Positions 1 to 7,676 of a stretch of DNA of 15,062 nt are shown here, piece by piece. The DNA is taken from NCBI GenBank assembly GCA_005877535.1, contig VBOM01000102.1, positions 1 to 15,062 of the forward strand, in the 5' to 3' direction. Below the pieces are notes generated by a model. The model was not told the DNA's origin, ran no database searches, and saw only the letters and a program-made list of their open reading frames with translations. The stretch comes from Nitrospirota bacterium. Its GTDB lineage: Bacteria; Nitrospirota; Nitrospiria; Nitrospirales; Nitrospiraceae. The position numbers were made by a program, and so were the translations under genes. The first letter of the stretch is position 1. Each line of letters opens with the position of its first letter.

Positions 1-460
1 AAACGAGATGGACGACGTGCGAGCCGTGCTGGAATTTGCCAATGTGGAGCTCTTGGAAATGCGGATGCTCGACGAACAGCTCGATACGGCGTTGGACGAA
101 GGATATGCAACGCTCGTTCGAAAGCCGCGCCTGCTGCCGCTCCCCGGTTTGCACGACAAGCACACCACGCATATCGCGCAGCTGCAAGTCGACGGCGCGC
201 TCCTCTTTGAGCGGGTGACGAACACCTTGAAACTCTTAGGCGACCAGTACCTGGCGCGGGTCTATCGTCTTGCTTCCCAACGTTTCCACCTGGAAGCCTG
301 GGATGCAAGCATTCTCCGCAAGTTGGAGACGTTAGAAAGTATCTATAGCAAGATGTCAAACCGTGCGACTACCCGCCGCATGGAAGTGCTCGAATGGATC
401 ATCATCGTCTTGATCGCTGTATCCATCGCGGTGTCGTTCTTCCCAATGGGCGGGCACTGA
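1..460 (+). CDS. RMD1/YagE (DUF155) family protein, 3' part
   Basis: The reading frame is open from the window edge to TGA at 458-460, so the ATG at 8 is probably internal and the gene starts upstream. The visible 150 residues are rich in charged helices (leucine- and glutamate-rich stretches, likely coiled coil) and end with one strongly hydrophobic helix followed by a short tail, about residues 128-146 (EWIIIVLIAVSIAVSFF). This layout, with a long helical region and a single C-terminal membrane anchor, matches the C-terminal half of the RMD1/RMND1/YagE family (DUF155), whose bacterial role is unknown. In mitochondria, relatives support ribosome or translation function. The gene lies outside the tRNA-Lys repeat at 618-664, so I take it as the undisturbed chromosomal flank. 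Family assignment is from recognition of the C-terminal pattern and is fairly confident; function is not known. Confidence 0.72.
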   Translation, partial: NEMDDVRAVLEFANVELLEMRMLDEQLDTALDEGYATLVRKPRLLPLPGLHDKHTTHIAQLQVDGALLFERVTNTLKLLGDQYLARVYRLASQRFHLEAWDASILRKLETLESIYSKMSNRATTRRMEVLEWIIIVLIAVSIAVSFFPMGGH

Positions 461-617
461 AGAACGTCGACGGTTTCTCTCTTCTCCAAAAGGTCATGTG
501 TTCAGAGGGTGGCACTGTACTTATTTGCTAACTCGTAAACCTGTTGGATACCCCACTAGAGAACCTTGGCACCAAGGTGACATAATCGAGACGAAGGATT
601 CGGAAGTAATTGAAGAA

Positions 618-664
618 TTTGGTGGGCCTGGTAGGGGTCGAACCGACGGCCCGCTGATTAAGAG
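618..664 (-). repeat. Left tRNA-Lys 3'-half direct repeat (att-like scar)
   Basis: Read on the minus strand, this is the 3' half of a tRNA-Lys(CUU): anticodon loop CTCTTAA, variable region, T-arm with TTCGA, and an acceptor strand ending in GGCCCACC. The 5' half (D-arm and 5' acceptor strand) is absent, so this is not a functional tRNA. It matches 13793-13839 at 44 of 47 positions in direct orientation. One T-stem pair is broken here (GTCGG against CCTAC), whereas the right copy pairs perfectly, so this copy has drifted. Blocks running from the anticodon loop to the 3' end are the usual identity segments of elements integrated by tyrosine recombinases into tRNA genes. Confidence 0.82.
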
Positions 665-960
665 CCGGATCAGGGCTATTTTTACAAGGGTTTGATCAGT
701 CAACGGTTTCCCCGTTCTTTCAAGAATTCAGGCGCTTGTGACTTGTCTAAAGATTCTATGGAGTCCATGATTTCTGTGATTTCTACCCCCTCTATCACAA
801 ATTATCACAGCGAAGGCCCGTCGATTTTCAATCCGATTCATCGGGGGCGATCCTCAAGTCGCACCGGGCTCCGTTTTCTGGTTTTGGGTCGGATGACCTG
901 TCCCCTATAAATAAGCGGGGCCAGAACCTTATGTCAGGATCTGGCCGAAAAGAGGGCACC
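665..960. other. Gene-poor stretch at the inner left island edge
   Basis: I see no convincing gene here. About 37 bases inside the tRNA repeat the sequence caacggtttcccc appears; the same 13 bases occur at almost the same distance inside the right repeat (ending near 13887), so the two element ends are related. A short imperfect hairpin lies near 920-948 (gccagaacc with ggatctggc), just ahead of a transposase fragment, in a segment that may be the end of that insertion sequence. Confidence 0.45.
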
Positions 961-1073
961 ATGCCACGCCTTCGTCACAGCGTGAACAGATCATCGCCAA
1001 GCTACGTGAAGCCGAGATCGCCCTAGCAAGAGCCAGCCAGTCCAACCGCCTGTTCGCAAGCCCTGCTAGATAG
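961..1073 (+). pseudogene. IS3-family transposase OrfA N-terminal fragment
   Basis: An ATG at 961 starts MPRLRH, then the frame shifts and the frame starting at 981 reads REQIIAKLREAEIALA, the typical N-terminal helix of an IS3-family OrfA (helix-turn-helix DNA-binding subunit). Homology stops near 1031 and the frame closes at TAG 1071-1073. Only about 22 of the usual 90 or so residues remain, so this is a dead remnant. It differs in sequence from the two other IS3-type fragments in the window, so it comes from a separate insertion. Confidence 0.68.
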
Positions 1074-1456
1074 GCGTGTGAGAAGCGGTTTAGAAAAGAC
1101 AACTCTGAGGCGAACGAAACCGCTGTTCACGAATCAGATGGTTAAGGGATAGGGGTTTGCATACGCCCTGGCGAGTTCTATCTCATTGTATTTTGCGTGA
1201 GGAGATTGGTTTTCCCAATCCCCTCGAAGCGGAATAGATAGCGGGTCAGAGCCAAATCGAAGTTTCCGTATCGAATGATAATTTCCTGGTTTGAGCAAGA
1301 CAGCCTGTATCAATTCTGTGGGTCTCCGGCACTTCCATCATCTAACCTATGATATCCGTTCAGATTATACGTGATCAGTATACAGAACATCGACATTTGA
1401 ACGGTTGTGCTGTAGCATTTGCCCGAACCTAATTTGTGGTTGTGCCATGAGATAGT
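1074..1456. other. Intergenic stretch without recognisable gene
   Basis: No reading frame of convincing composition was found on either strand. The only structure I can point to is the stem-loop at 1199-1225, listed separately. Confidence 0.5.
1199..1225. repeat. Stem-loop, 11-bp arms with one mismatch
   Basis: The arm gaggagattgg (1199-1209) pairs with ccaatcccctc (1215-1225) in 10 of 11 positions across a 5-base loop, ttttc. No run of T follows on either strand, so it is not a standard intrinsic terminator. It could be a palindromic insertion-sequence end or a REP-like element; no second copy was noticed in the window. Confidence 0.5.
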
Positions 1457-1815
1457 ATGTCCAAACTGATTCACCCCACGTCCCTCCGCCTGTTTTTTCT
1501 ACCGTGGATTGTAACCTGGGTCCTCATTACCCCCGTTTTTCATATCCATAGCTTAGACGTTCAGGAGGACCGCGTCTTTTCTGATATTTTCCTCGTACAC
1601 ACAGTGTTTTCTTCTGACCTCGCAGGTGAATCCTCTCCTCAGTCCACCGTTCATCAGGCTGGAACGCAAAAAACAGGATGAGTTTTCGACCCATTTCTCG
1701 TATTACCCTGAGGAAACGATCAGTCTTTTCAGTGAAGATGATTTGAAGCAGTGGAAGAGAATTAAGCCTGTTTACCAAGCTCGTTCCTTCCCGCCGAATA
1801 ATTTCCTGCTAACAG
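1457..1815 (+). pseudogene. Small secreted protein gene, frameshifted and truncated
   Basis: The frame from ATG 1457 gives a short basic start, a hydrophobic segment of about 20 residues (signal peptide or anchor, roughly residues 10-28), then FHIHSLD and the segment VHTVFSSDLAGE, stopping at TGA 1679-1681. The frame entered from about 1660 continues with a coherent acidic and aromatic segment (QDEFSTHFSYYPEETISLFS and on to FLLTAG). A one-base indel in the A-run at about 1668-1673 would join the two into one protein of about 120 residues. The coding match ends near 1805-1815, where a reversed transposase fragment begins, so the gene is both frameshifted and cut. Function is unknown; the His-x-His segment after the membrane helix is suggestive of metal contact, but that is only inference. 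Confidence 0.55.
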
Positions 1816-2017
1816 CTGGGCCAGTTCCTCATCGCGGGGCGCCCGTTGCCTGAAAACGCCTGGTCCGGCCTCTGGCGCAATTCTCGCCGCCACCGTCTCC
1901 GCACGCTCGCCCCAATCCCCAGTTCCGCCGCGATCTGGCTGACGTTCACGCAGGGGGCATTGAGTATCGCCACTGCCTCACGCTGCACTCCGCTGAAAAC
2001 TTCCGTCTCTGTCCCAT
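1815..2017 (-). pseudogene. IS3-family transposase OrfA fragment (second type)
   Basis: On the minus strand from ATG at 2017 the frames give MGQRRKFSAE, then after a shift REAVAILNAP, VSQIAAELGIGA and RWRRELRQ, and after a second shift PRDEELAQLLAG. This order is that of the helix-turn-helix OrfA subunit of an IS3-family element. Two or more frameshifts and loss of everything after the helix-turn-helix make it non-functional. Upstream on the same strand (about 2018-2075) is a plausible insertion-sequence end. The fragment abuts the truncated secreted-protein gene at about 1810, which suggests that insertion broke that gene. Confidence 0.72.
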
Positions 2018-2158
2018 GACAGCCCTCCTGGCCCATTATGGCCTTAACTAAGTATCCGTAAAAGTGGGGCAGAAGCCGATTGCAATGGCGTTGGACCAGA
2101 CTTATATGTTATGGATTGAAGAATTCGCAGGGTCGTCCAGTCCCGGATTGAGTTTGCA

Positions 2159-2536
2159 ATGTTAAAATACCGAACGGCATTCATACGCAGCCTTGTTCTA
2201 GTATGGCTGGCCACATGGGTCTTGGCCGATCCGCTGTGCCTGCTGCAGGAGCTCATGGCTCCGCAGGAATATTCTGCGGCCGGCAGCATTATTAGGAACG
2301 GGCCGGTCGGAACGCATGTCACACAGCATTATTTGGATGTCTTAATCAGTTCGTCCACTGAAGGCAATCCCAACCAGAGCGAAGACACCCCCTCCGGCGA
2401 GTTCGAGTTCCGCGACCGCGTCGACGTGGGGCGGTCCGATCATGTTCGGTCGGTGGCGCTGACGGTCGCCTTGCCGCTCTGCTTCCCCTTTTCCACATCA
2501 GCCGCTCCCCGCGCTCCACCTTCCGCATGGCTCTGA
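2159..2536 (+). CDS. Hypothetical protein with N-terminal hydrophobic helix
   Basis: I do not recognise this 125-residue product. It begins with a basic stretch (MLKYRTAFIR) and a hydrophobic segment around residues 11-30 (LVLVWLATWVLADPL), which could be a signal peptide or anchor. The middle is polar, and the last 30 residues turn proline- and alanine-rich with a base composition richer in GC than the first part, so the true end may lie earlier. The start WLATWVLADP faintly resembles WIVTWVLITP of the broken secreted-protein gene at 1457, so the two may be relatives. It lies 81 bases ahead of the phosphatase gene and has no obvious ribosome binding site. It may be a decayed gene. Confidence 0.35.
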   Translation: MLKYRTAFIRSLVLVWLATWVLADPLCLLQELMAPQEYSAAGSIIRNGPVGTHVTQHYLDVLISSSTEGNPNQSEDTPSGEFEFRDRVDVGRSDHVRSVALTVALPLCFPFSTSAAPRAPPSAWL

Positions 2537-2601
2537 GATAACGGTTCAGTTTCACGCTAAAGCGCGACTGTTGTGCTCGACAATATAGCGTGTGCTGTAT
2601 T

Positions 2602-2610
2602 GGGGAGGAG
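2602..2610 (+). promoter_or_regulatory. Strong ribosome binding site for the phosphatase gene
   Basis: The purine run ggggaggag ends seven bases before ATG 2618. This fixes the start there rather than at the upstream in-frame GTG at 2573, which has no such site. Confidence 0.72.
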
Positions 2611-2617
2611 TTTGTGC

Positions 2618-3310
2618 ATGTTGAACACGGACATTCAGAATCTATCTACGTGCGAAGCCATCGATGTGACGGAAGTCTTCTGTGATTTTGACGGAACGAT
2701 CACGAGCGTCGATGCCACGGATGCCGTTCTTGAAACCTTTGCACTCCCAGCCTGGCGTGACTGGGAGGAACGATGGGTCGCCGGTGAGATTTCAAGCCAA
2801 GAATGTCTCTCTCGCCAAGTGGCTCTGATTCGGGCAGAGCGAGACACGGTCGTCGACTTTGCAGCCGAGCTTCCCATTGATGAGGGCATTGTCGCTCTGA
2901 GCCGACGGTGCGCTGAACGAAGCGTCCCGCTGACGATCGTAAGTGACGGTTTTGATCTCGTTGTGGAAACAGTGTTGCGTCTGCATGGTCTCTTGCACCT
3001 TCCTGTGTTTTCCAATCATCTTCGCTGGGATGAAAATGGACGTCCATCTCTGAGTTTCCCGTTCGCCGCCCGGGAGTGTGAGAGTGGAGCGGGGATGTGC
3101 AAGTGTTCGTTGGCGCTTCCCGCAGGGCGCGCATCGTCGTCGACCGTCTATATTGGAGACGGCCAATCCGACCGGTGTGTGTCGTCCAAAATACGGACTG
3201 TCTTTGCCAAGGGGGCCCTCCAATGGTGGTGCAAGGGCAAAGGCATCACGTACATTCCGTTCGAGACGCTCACCGAGGTTGCTAAACATCTTTTTCCCCA
3301 GGGAGAATAG
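2618..3310 (+). CDS. MtnX-like HAD-IB family phosphatase
   Basis: This 230-residue protein is a cytoplasmic phosphatase of the HAD superfamily. It shows motif I CDFDGTIT (nucleophile Asp23, acid/base Asp25), motif II VSDG (Ser109), a motif III lysine in MCKC (Lys162) and motif IV IGDGQSD (Asp181, Asp185). All catalytic residues are present. The spacing and the CxxC-like segment before motif III fit the MtnX/SerB-like branch, which includes 2-hydroxy-3-keto-5-methylthiopentenyl-1-phosphate phosphatase, but many members act on other small phosphoesters and no methionine-salvage gene is nearby. The stop is followed after six bases by the aminotransferase start, so the two are in one operon. I infer that it removes phosphate from an intermediate made in this cluster. 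Family assignment is firm, substrate is not. Confidence 0.85.
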   Translation: MLNTDIQNLSTCEAIDVTEVFCDFDGTITSVDATDAVLETFALPAWRDWEERWVAGEISSQECLSRQVALIRAERDTVVDFAAELPIDEGIVALSRRCAERSVPLTIVSDGFDLVVETVLRLHGLLHLPVFSNHLRWDENGRPSLSFPFAARECESGAGMCKCSLALPAGRASSSTVYIGDGQSDRCVSSKIRTVFAKGALQWWCKGKGITYIPFETLTEVAKHLFPQGE

Positions 3311-3316
3311 TACCAG

Positions 3317-4524
3317 ATGAAACCCCTCCCGATGATCCGACTGAACGAAGACCTCCTCCGTGAAAAAGAAGCTAAATTTTGTTCCCACGGCGATACGGTG
3401 CATTACTCGCCGGTGCCGAAGTTTTTCCAGGGTTGTGAAGGCAGCTTTCTCTATGACCGCGAAGACAAGCCGTACCTCGATCTCCAGATGTGGTACTCCG
3501 CGGTCAACTTTGGCTATCGCAACAAGTCAATTATCGATGCGGTGAAAGCACAGCTCGATCAATTGCCTCAACTCGCCTGCCAATATCTGCATGAAGAAAA
3601 AGTGCTGGTGGCCGAGAAGTTGGCGACTGAGTGCTTGCGCGCGTTTGGTCTGGAGGGACGAATCCAGTTCAACGTGGGGGGTGCGCAGGCCATCGAGGAC
3701 TCGATGAAGCTGGTACGCAACGCCACCGGCAAGACCTTATTCATGGCCTTCACGGGTGGCTACCATGGCCGGACGTTGGGTGCGTACGAGATCACATCCA
3801 GCTATCGCTACCGCCGCCGGTTGCCTTCTATGTCGAACCGGTGCAGGCCACAGGCGGGTATATTATCCCGCCACCGGAATACCTCTCCCGGCTCCAAAAG
3901 ATTCTCAACGAACGCAAGATTCTCCTGGTGGACGATGAAATTCAGATGGGATTCTTCCGCACTGGGAAATTTTGGGCGATCGAGCACTTTGGAGTGAAAC
4001 CGAACATCGTCGTTTTCGGCAAGGCCATGACGAACGGCTTGAATCCCATTTCAGGTCTCTGGGCAGAGGAGCCTCTGATTTCTCCCCAGAAGTTCCCTCC
4101 TGGTTCAACCCATTCCACTTTTGCCTCCAATCCATTAGGAACGGCAGCGGCCTTGGCCACACTTCAATGGATTGAACAGCAAAATTATGAGGAGAAAGTT
4201 GCAGCATCGGGTGCCTATTTTCTGCGGCAGCTTGAAACCCTCAAGCAGCGTCATACAACGATCGGAGACGTGTCGGGATTAGGCTTGGCCCTTCGCATTG
4301 AAGTCACAAAACCGGACCGATTCACTCCGGATAAAGCCCTGGCTGATCGGATCTTTGAAGCGGGGCTCGCCGGAGGGATTCCGACCTCGCGCGGTCCAAT
4401 GGGCTTGGTTCTGGATATTGGAGGTCACTATAAGAATGTCTTTACCCTCGCGCCCTCCCTGGACATTACGAGGGAAGAGATTGATCTGGGGATCGAATTG
4501 CTCGATAAATTGTTCAGTTCATGA
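3317..4524 (+). pseudogene. Class III PLP aminotransferase broken by internal deletion
   Basis: The first frame encodes 168 good residues of a class III (acetylornithine/GABA type) aminotransferase: the N-terminal arm, the region with FNVGGAQAIEDS, then GGYHGRTLGAYEITSSYRYRRR. After codon 3818-3820 sense continues only in the next frame, from about 3823: AFYVEPVQATGGY, the PLP-contacting segment DDEIQMGFFRTG, and the Schiff-base lysine in FGKAMTNG (codon 4021-4023), to TGA 4522-4524. In intact relatives roughly 55-60 residues separate RYRRR from the EPVQ segment; here they are missing. An out-of-frame deletion of about 170-180 bases has therefore removed part of the large domain, leaving about 401 codons. 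The active-site parts survive but the two halves cannot be read together. Sequencing or assembly error is possible. The gene sits between the phosphatase and hydrolase genes and overlaps the latter by four bases. Confidence 0.85.
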
Positions 4525-5513
4525 GCGGAAAAGGCATGCAAACCTATAGGGTAAAACGGACTGGTCTCTTGGACGCGATGGTCGGTCGCCAAGAGACGGA
4601 TTTCTCTCTGCATGCCAATGCGAATGTCCTGGTCTATCTCATCCACGGAGTGACCGGCACTCCGGCCGAGATGTACTACGTGGCGCGGGAAATGGCTCGA
4701 AAGAACAGATGGGATGTCTATGTAACCACTCTTCCCGGACATTGCAGGCGGCTGAAAGACCTCGTGAGGACCAGCGAACAGGACTGGCGGGAGCACGTCC
4801 TGGCGCAGCTCTCCTTTGTGCGAGATCGATACGAATACGTGTTTGTCTCCGGCCTGAGTGCGGGAGGACTGCTGGCATTAGACGCGTCAACCGTCGTGCC
4901 TGTCGACGGGGTTGGAGTGCTCTCGCCAACGTTTGTGTACGATGGGTGGACGACTCCCTGGTATCACCCCATCCTTCCTTTTGCCATGAAGGTCGTTCCT
5001 CTTCCCTTGCAGCATCTGCTGTTTCACATCGATGGTCCTCCTTTCGGAATTAAGGATGAGGAGCTTCAAGGCAGGGTGCGCGAGGCCTACCGGCCAATTT
5101 CCATTCTTCGGGAATGGATGAAGGATTGGCGGGCTCGACGCAAGCCCAACGATGGCGATTCAACGCGTGCTCCATCTGCCGCATCGATGGGGTATCCCAT
5201 CTTTCCATTGAGGACCCTTACAGAGATCGACCGGCTCATTGTGCGGGTTCGTGCAGGATTGGGTGGGGTCACGGCCCCTACGGTGATTCTCCAAGCGCGC
5301 GAAGATGATATGACCAGTCCCCGCAATGCCGCGATCGTCTATGACGAGATCGCATCAGAAAACAAGCTGGTGGTATTACTGGATGACTGCTATCACGTCA
5401 TTACGGTGGATAAACAGAAAGAAGCCGTGGCCAGAAACTTGAGCGAATTCTTCCACCTACAGATCGTAGGCAGGACACTCGTATCAACAGTTTTACACCG
5501 GTCACATGTCTAG
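4521..5513 (+). CDS. Alpha/beta-fold hydrolase, esterase/lipase type
   Basis: This 330-residue protein has the full alpha/beta hydrolase set: oxyanion-hole segment LIHGVTGTP (His42-Pro48), nucleophile elbow GLSAG (Ser113), an acid in the AREDDMTSP segment (Asp262 or Asp263) and the catalytic histidine in CYHVITVD (His292). HGVTGTP with a late cap region (about residues 145-230) resembles carboxylesterases and monoacylglycerol lipases. It has no signal peptide, so it should act in the cytoplasm on an acyl ester or thioester. The start overlaps the aminotransferase stop (ATGA at 4521-4524), indicating translational coupling; a second in-frame ATG at 4536 is possible. With an acyl carrier protein gene next, a role in releasing or editing an acyl group is a reasonable inference. 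The last 15 residues after the histidine helix look extra. Confidence 0.83.
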   Translation: MSGKGMQTYRVKRTGLLDAMVGRQETDFSLHANANVLVYLIHGVTGTPAEMYYVAREMARKNRWDVYVTTLPGHCRRLKDLVRTSEQDWREHVLAQLSFVRDRYEYVFVSGLSAGGLLALDASTVVPVDGVGVLSPTFVYDGWTTPWYHPILPFAMKVVPLPLQHLLFHIDGPPFGIKDEELQGRVREAYRPISILREWMKDWRARRKPNDGDSTRAPSAASMGYPIFPLRTLTEIDRLIVRVRAGLGGVTAPTVILQAREDDMTSPRNAAIVYDEIASENKLVVLLDDCYHVITVDKQKEAVARNLSEFFHLQIVGRTLVSTVLHRSHV

Positions 5514-5585
5514 CAAACATGTCCGTAACCGATATTCGTCCGCTTCCTATCCAAGAGATCTTGGTCATAGTAAAATGTTTAAAAT

Positions 5586-5594
5586 GGGGGAGGG
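5586..5594 (+). promoter_or_regulatory. Strong ribosome binding site for the acyl carrier protein gene
   Basis: The run gggggaggg ends six bases before ATG 5601 and fixes the start. The 87-bp gap from the hydrolase gene also holds a small hairpin, ccaag/cttgg around agat (5551-5564). Confidence 0.65.
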
Positions 5595-5600
5595 TGGGCT

Positions 5601-5876
5601 ATGGCTTCTGATCTAACAATCTCCGAACGGATTCGCAGTACACTTGCAGTTTTTCTGAAGCAGGACGTTGACACCATTAAACTGCACCAGTCTTTGCGAA
5701 ACGATCTCGGTCTGAACTCGGTCGATACCTTTGAGCTGGTCTTCGAATTGGAAGAGGCATTTAATTTTGAAATTCCTGACCAAGACTTTCCGAAGCTCAC
5801 CACGGTGTCCGAGGTGATTGCCTACGTGGAAGGAAGAGTCAAGAAGGTATCCTCCAAACGAGCCGCCAAGCAATGA
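5601..5876 (+). CDS. Acyl carrier protein
   Basis: This 91-residue acidic protein has the four-helix carrier pattern with DLGLNSVDTFELVFELEEAF. Ser40 in the GLNSVD motif is the expected site of the 4'-phosphopantetheine arm; most fatty-acid ACPs have GxDS, so Asn39 in place of Asp is a small departure. The C-terminal tail (about residues 80-91) is lysine-rich and longer than in housekeeping AcpP, which points to a specialised carrier. It would hold acyl or aminoacyl groups as thioesters in the cytoplasm. No ketosynthase, acyl-ACP ligase or phosphopantetheinyl transferase is in the window, so loading must come from elsewhere. Natural partners in this region are the hydrolase just upstream and the GNAT-fold acyltransferase at 11172-12050. 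Confidence 0.88.
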   Translation: MASDLTISERIRSTLAVFLKQDVDTIKLHQSLRNDLGLNSVDTFELVFELEEAFNFEIPDQDFPKLTTVSEVIAYVEGRVKKVSSKRAAKQ

Positions 5877-6016
5877 CTCGCTGGTACGTATATAGCATTC
5901 ACGATCGTGACGTTGACAAGGGTCTGTCTCAGGCGGAAGTTGAGCTCGGGATGCGAGCAGACTGCGACTGAGCTGCCTTTGCCCACGCGTTCTGCCCTTC
6001 CTTCAGAATAAGCCCT

Positions 6017-6269
6017 TCATTTACCCGACTCCTCGGCATCGTGGGGTATAAACCCACTGCTCGCTATAATGCGCGCGACAAACAACTCATCATGACGAGA
6101 GGGGCCTCTGTGGACCTCTCCGTTGAGTTTGGTCGGCCCCTGATTTTGGCACCGATTTGCGAGAGAATTCCCGGACTACAGTATGACTCTTATGAAAACA
6201 TGTTCTGCCTTCTTCAGCACTTGTCGATAGGAGAGACCTGCATCGCCGCTAGTCATCATCACGCCAATT
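6017..6269 (+). pseudogene. Fragment of an Omp85-type outer-membrane protein gene
   Basis: The plus-strand frame through 6041 reads ARYNARDKQLIMTRGASVDL, then SVEF. It aligns without gaps to LRYDTRDSQLMPTKGAYVNV plus LAEF in the intact outer-membrane protein encoded on the opposite strand at 6270-7676, with 12 identities in 28 positions, including the RYD/N-x-RD and T-x-GA features of the Omp85 barrel. The downstream part up to about 6269 is weaker but keeps aromatic and polar alternation. No proper start and no upstream part of the barrel are present, so this is a remnant of a diverged paralogue. It points toward the intact gene, and the open frame runs on into that gene's 3' end, where it is meaningless. 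Confidence 0.5.
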
Positions 6270-7676
6270 TTAAAACGGATAATCTAGTCCTACGAACACG
6301 TTTGCCCCATCACTCCCATAGGCCACGTCGAACCGACCGACAATGGTTGGTTTGATCAGCAATCGAAAACCAACGCCCGGACTGAATTGGAAATGCTTGT
6401 AGAACAGATGATCAGCCTTCACACTACTTTGTCCTACCCGCCCCATGTCGAGAAACGGGGCAAGTTCCAGGTGGGTATTTACACCGAACATCGTTTTATT
6501 GAGCACGGTCACTCGTTCTTCTAGATTAGCAAGGACGGCCCAGCTGCCGATGTACCGGCCACGTCCGAAAGCCCGAAGGGTATTTTCCCCGCCTAGCGTG
6601 GCTTGCTCGTAAAAAGGCACACCGAGTGTTGTGCCCCGGCGCTCTATTTGTCCGAACACGCCTTCGAACAGCATGCGTGAGACGAAGATCATTTGGTCCG
6701 ATGCATGGGGAATATACCGGCGGGCATCCAGTTGCGCATGCCCCCACTGGTCTTCTTCTTCTGGTTGTAAGTTCTGATTAAACTCGGCCAAGACGTTCAC
6801 ATAGGCACCCTTGGTCGGCATAAGCTGGCTATCTCTCGTGTCATAACGGAGTGTCAAGCCATGTCCCAACACTTGGGCTCCCTGGATACCTGGGATCGCA
6901 GGAAATTGCTGTGCTGTGCGTGGAAGAGAAACAACGATTCCATCATCTACCCGTACGTTGCGATACCGCTCAGTCAACATAAGTGCGAGATCCGGAGTGA
7001 GCCAGATGCCGGCGGTCAGTTTGACAAGTAGTTCTCGCGACGTATAGTTGGTTTCCTGGGCCTCGCTGGTTCGACTACCGAAGCCGAAGAATCTGGCGAA
7101 AGGATCTTTAAACGCAGCAAGATCGGCAGCGAGAATGTATCGTCCACTTCCTACGCCAACATTTTTATACCCCAAGTCGACACCCTGATCGAGTTTTTGA
7201 CCATACCAGACAAACGCATGGTACTGCTCTCTATCAGAGGGATACCCGAAGTAATTCAGTGATCCGTAATGCCCAACCCCTTTATTATTATACAAGTACT
7301 GCGGTACGAACATTTCATCGGTATCCCCTTTGGAATTGGTCTTGAGAATTGGCGTGAGTCCGCCAGCCCAGTACCCTTCATTTCGATTGGTGGCAAATGC
7401 CGGTAGCGGGATGACCGTATAACCCGGTTGAGTTGGCAGAGACTTCAGCGCGTGTTCTGCCGGCGGAGAGCCCAGGTTCGTAAGGTCCTTCGGCGAAACG
7501 CCTGCCCCATTCTGCTTGTCCTGAGTCGATGGGATGGATTGCTGTGGGTTCGGAGGACCATAGACCTCCGCCGCATCGGCTGGACTCAGTGCAAATAACA
7601 GGGCTTGTATCGTAAGAATCCCTACCCAATAGATCAGCACGATGCCATCCGGTACCGTCTCATCGATGGCACTCAT
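6270..7676 (-). CDS. Omp85/BamA-type outer-membrane beta-barrel protein
   Basis: This 468-residue product starts with a hydrophobic segment at about residues 12-33 and a likely signal-peptidase site after SPADA. A proline-, glutamine- and serine-rich linker follows, then a barrel made of alternating strands with many aromatic girdle residues. The C-terminal half has LRYDTRDSQLMPTKG, typical of the surface-antigen/Omp85 C-terminal domain, and the protein ends in DYPF, the terminal phenylalanine recognised by the BAM machinery. At this length it has no room for a full set of five POTRA domains, so it is closer to the short, POTRA-poor Omp85-like proteins than to BamA itself. A CAGGA sequence 8 bases before the ATG is a plausible ribosome binding site. 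It is oriented against its neighbours and probably has its own promoter in 7677-8343. Cargo or role is unknown. Confidence 0.75.
   Translation of the reverse strand: MSAIDETVPDGIVLIYWVGILTIQALLFALSPADAAEVYGPPNPQQSIPSTQDKQNGAGVSPKDLTNLGSPPAEHALKSLPTQPGYTVIPLPAFATNRNEGYWAGGLTPILKTNSKGDTDEMFVPQYLYNNKGVGHYGSLNYFGYPSDREQYHAFVWYGQKLDQGVDLGYKNVGVGSGRYILAADLAAFKDPFARFFGFGSRTSEAQETNYTSRELLVKLTAGIWLTPDLALMLTERYRNVRVDDGIVVSLPRTAQQFPAIPGIQGAQVLGHGLTLRYDTRDSQLMPTKGAYVNVLAEFNQNLQPEEEDQWGHAQLDARRYIPHASDQMIFVSRMLFEGVFGQIERRGTTLGVPFYEQATLGGENTLRAFGRGRYIGSWAVLANLEERVTVLNKTMFGVNTHLELAPFLDMGRVGQSSVKADHLFYKHFQFSPGVGFRLLIKPTIVGRFDVAYGSDGANVFVGLDYPF

Noticed and set aside
498..695. 65-residue open frame containing GGPGRGRTDGPLIKS
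   Set aside because: This peptide is the translation of the tRNA-Lys 3' half and its surroundings, a well-known artefact in gene predictions, not a protein.
1199..1225. Intrinsic transcription terminator
   Set aside because: The stem is good but no T-run follows on either strand.
2346..2555. 69-residue arginine-rich minus-strand frame
   Set aside because: It is a shadow frame in a GC-rich segment, with random-looking arginine repeats and no supporting ribosome site or similarity.
2635..3403. Long minus-strand frames opposite the phosphatase gene
   Set aside because: They mirror a strongly supported plus-strand gene with all catalytic motifs and have no recognisable content of their own.
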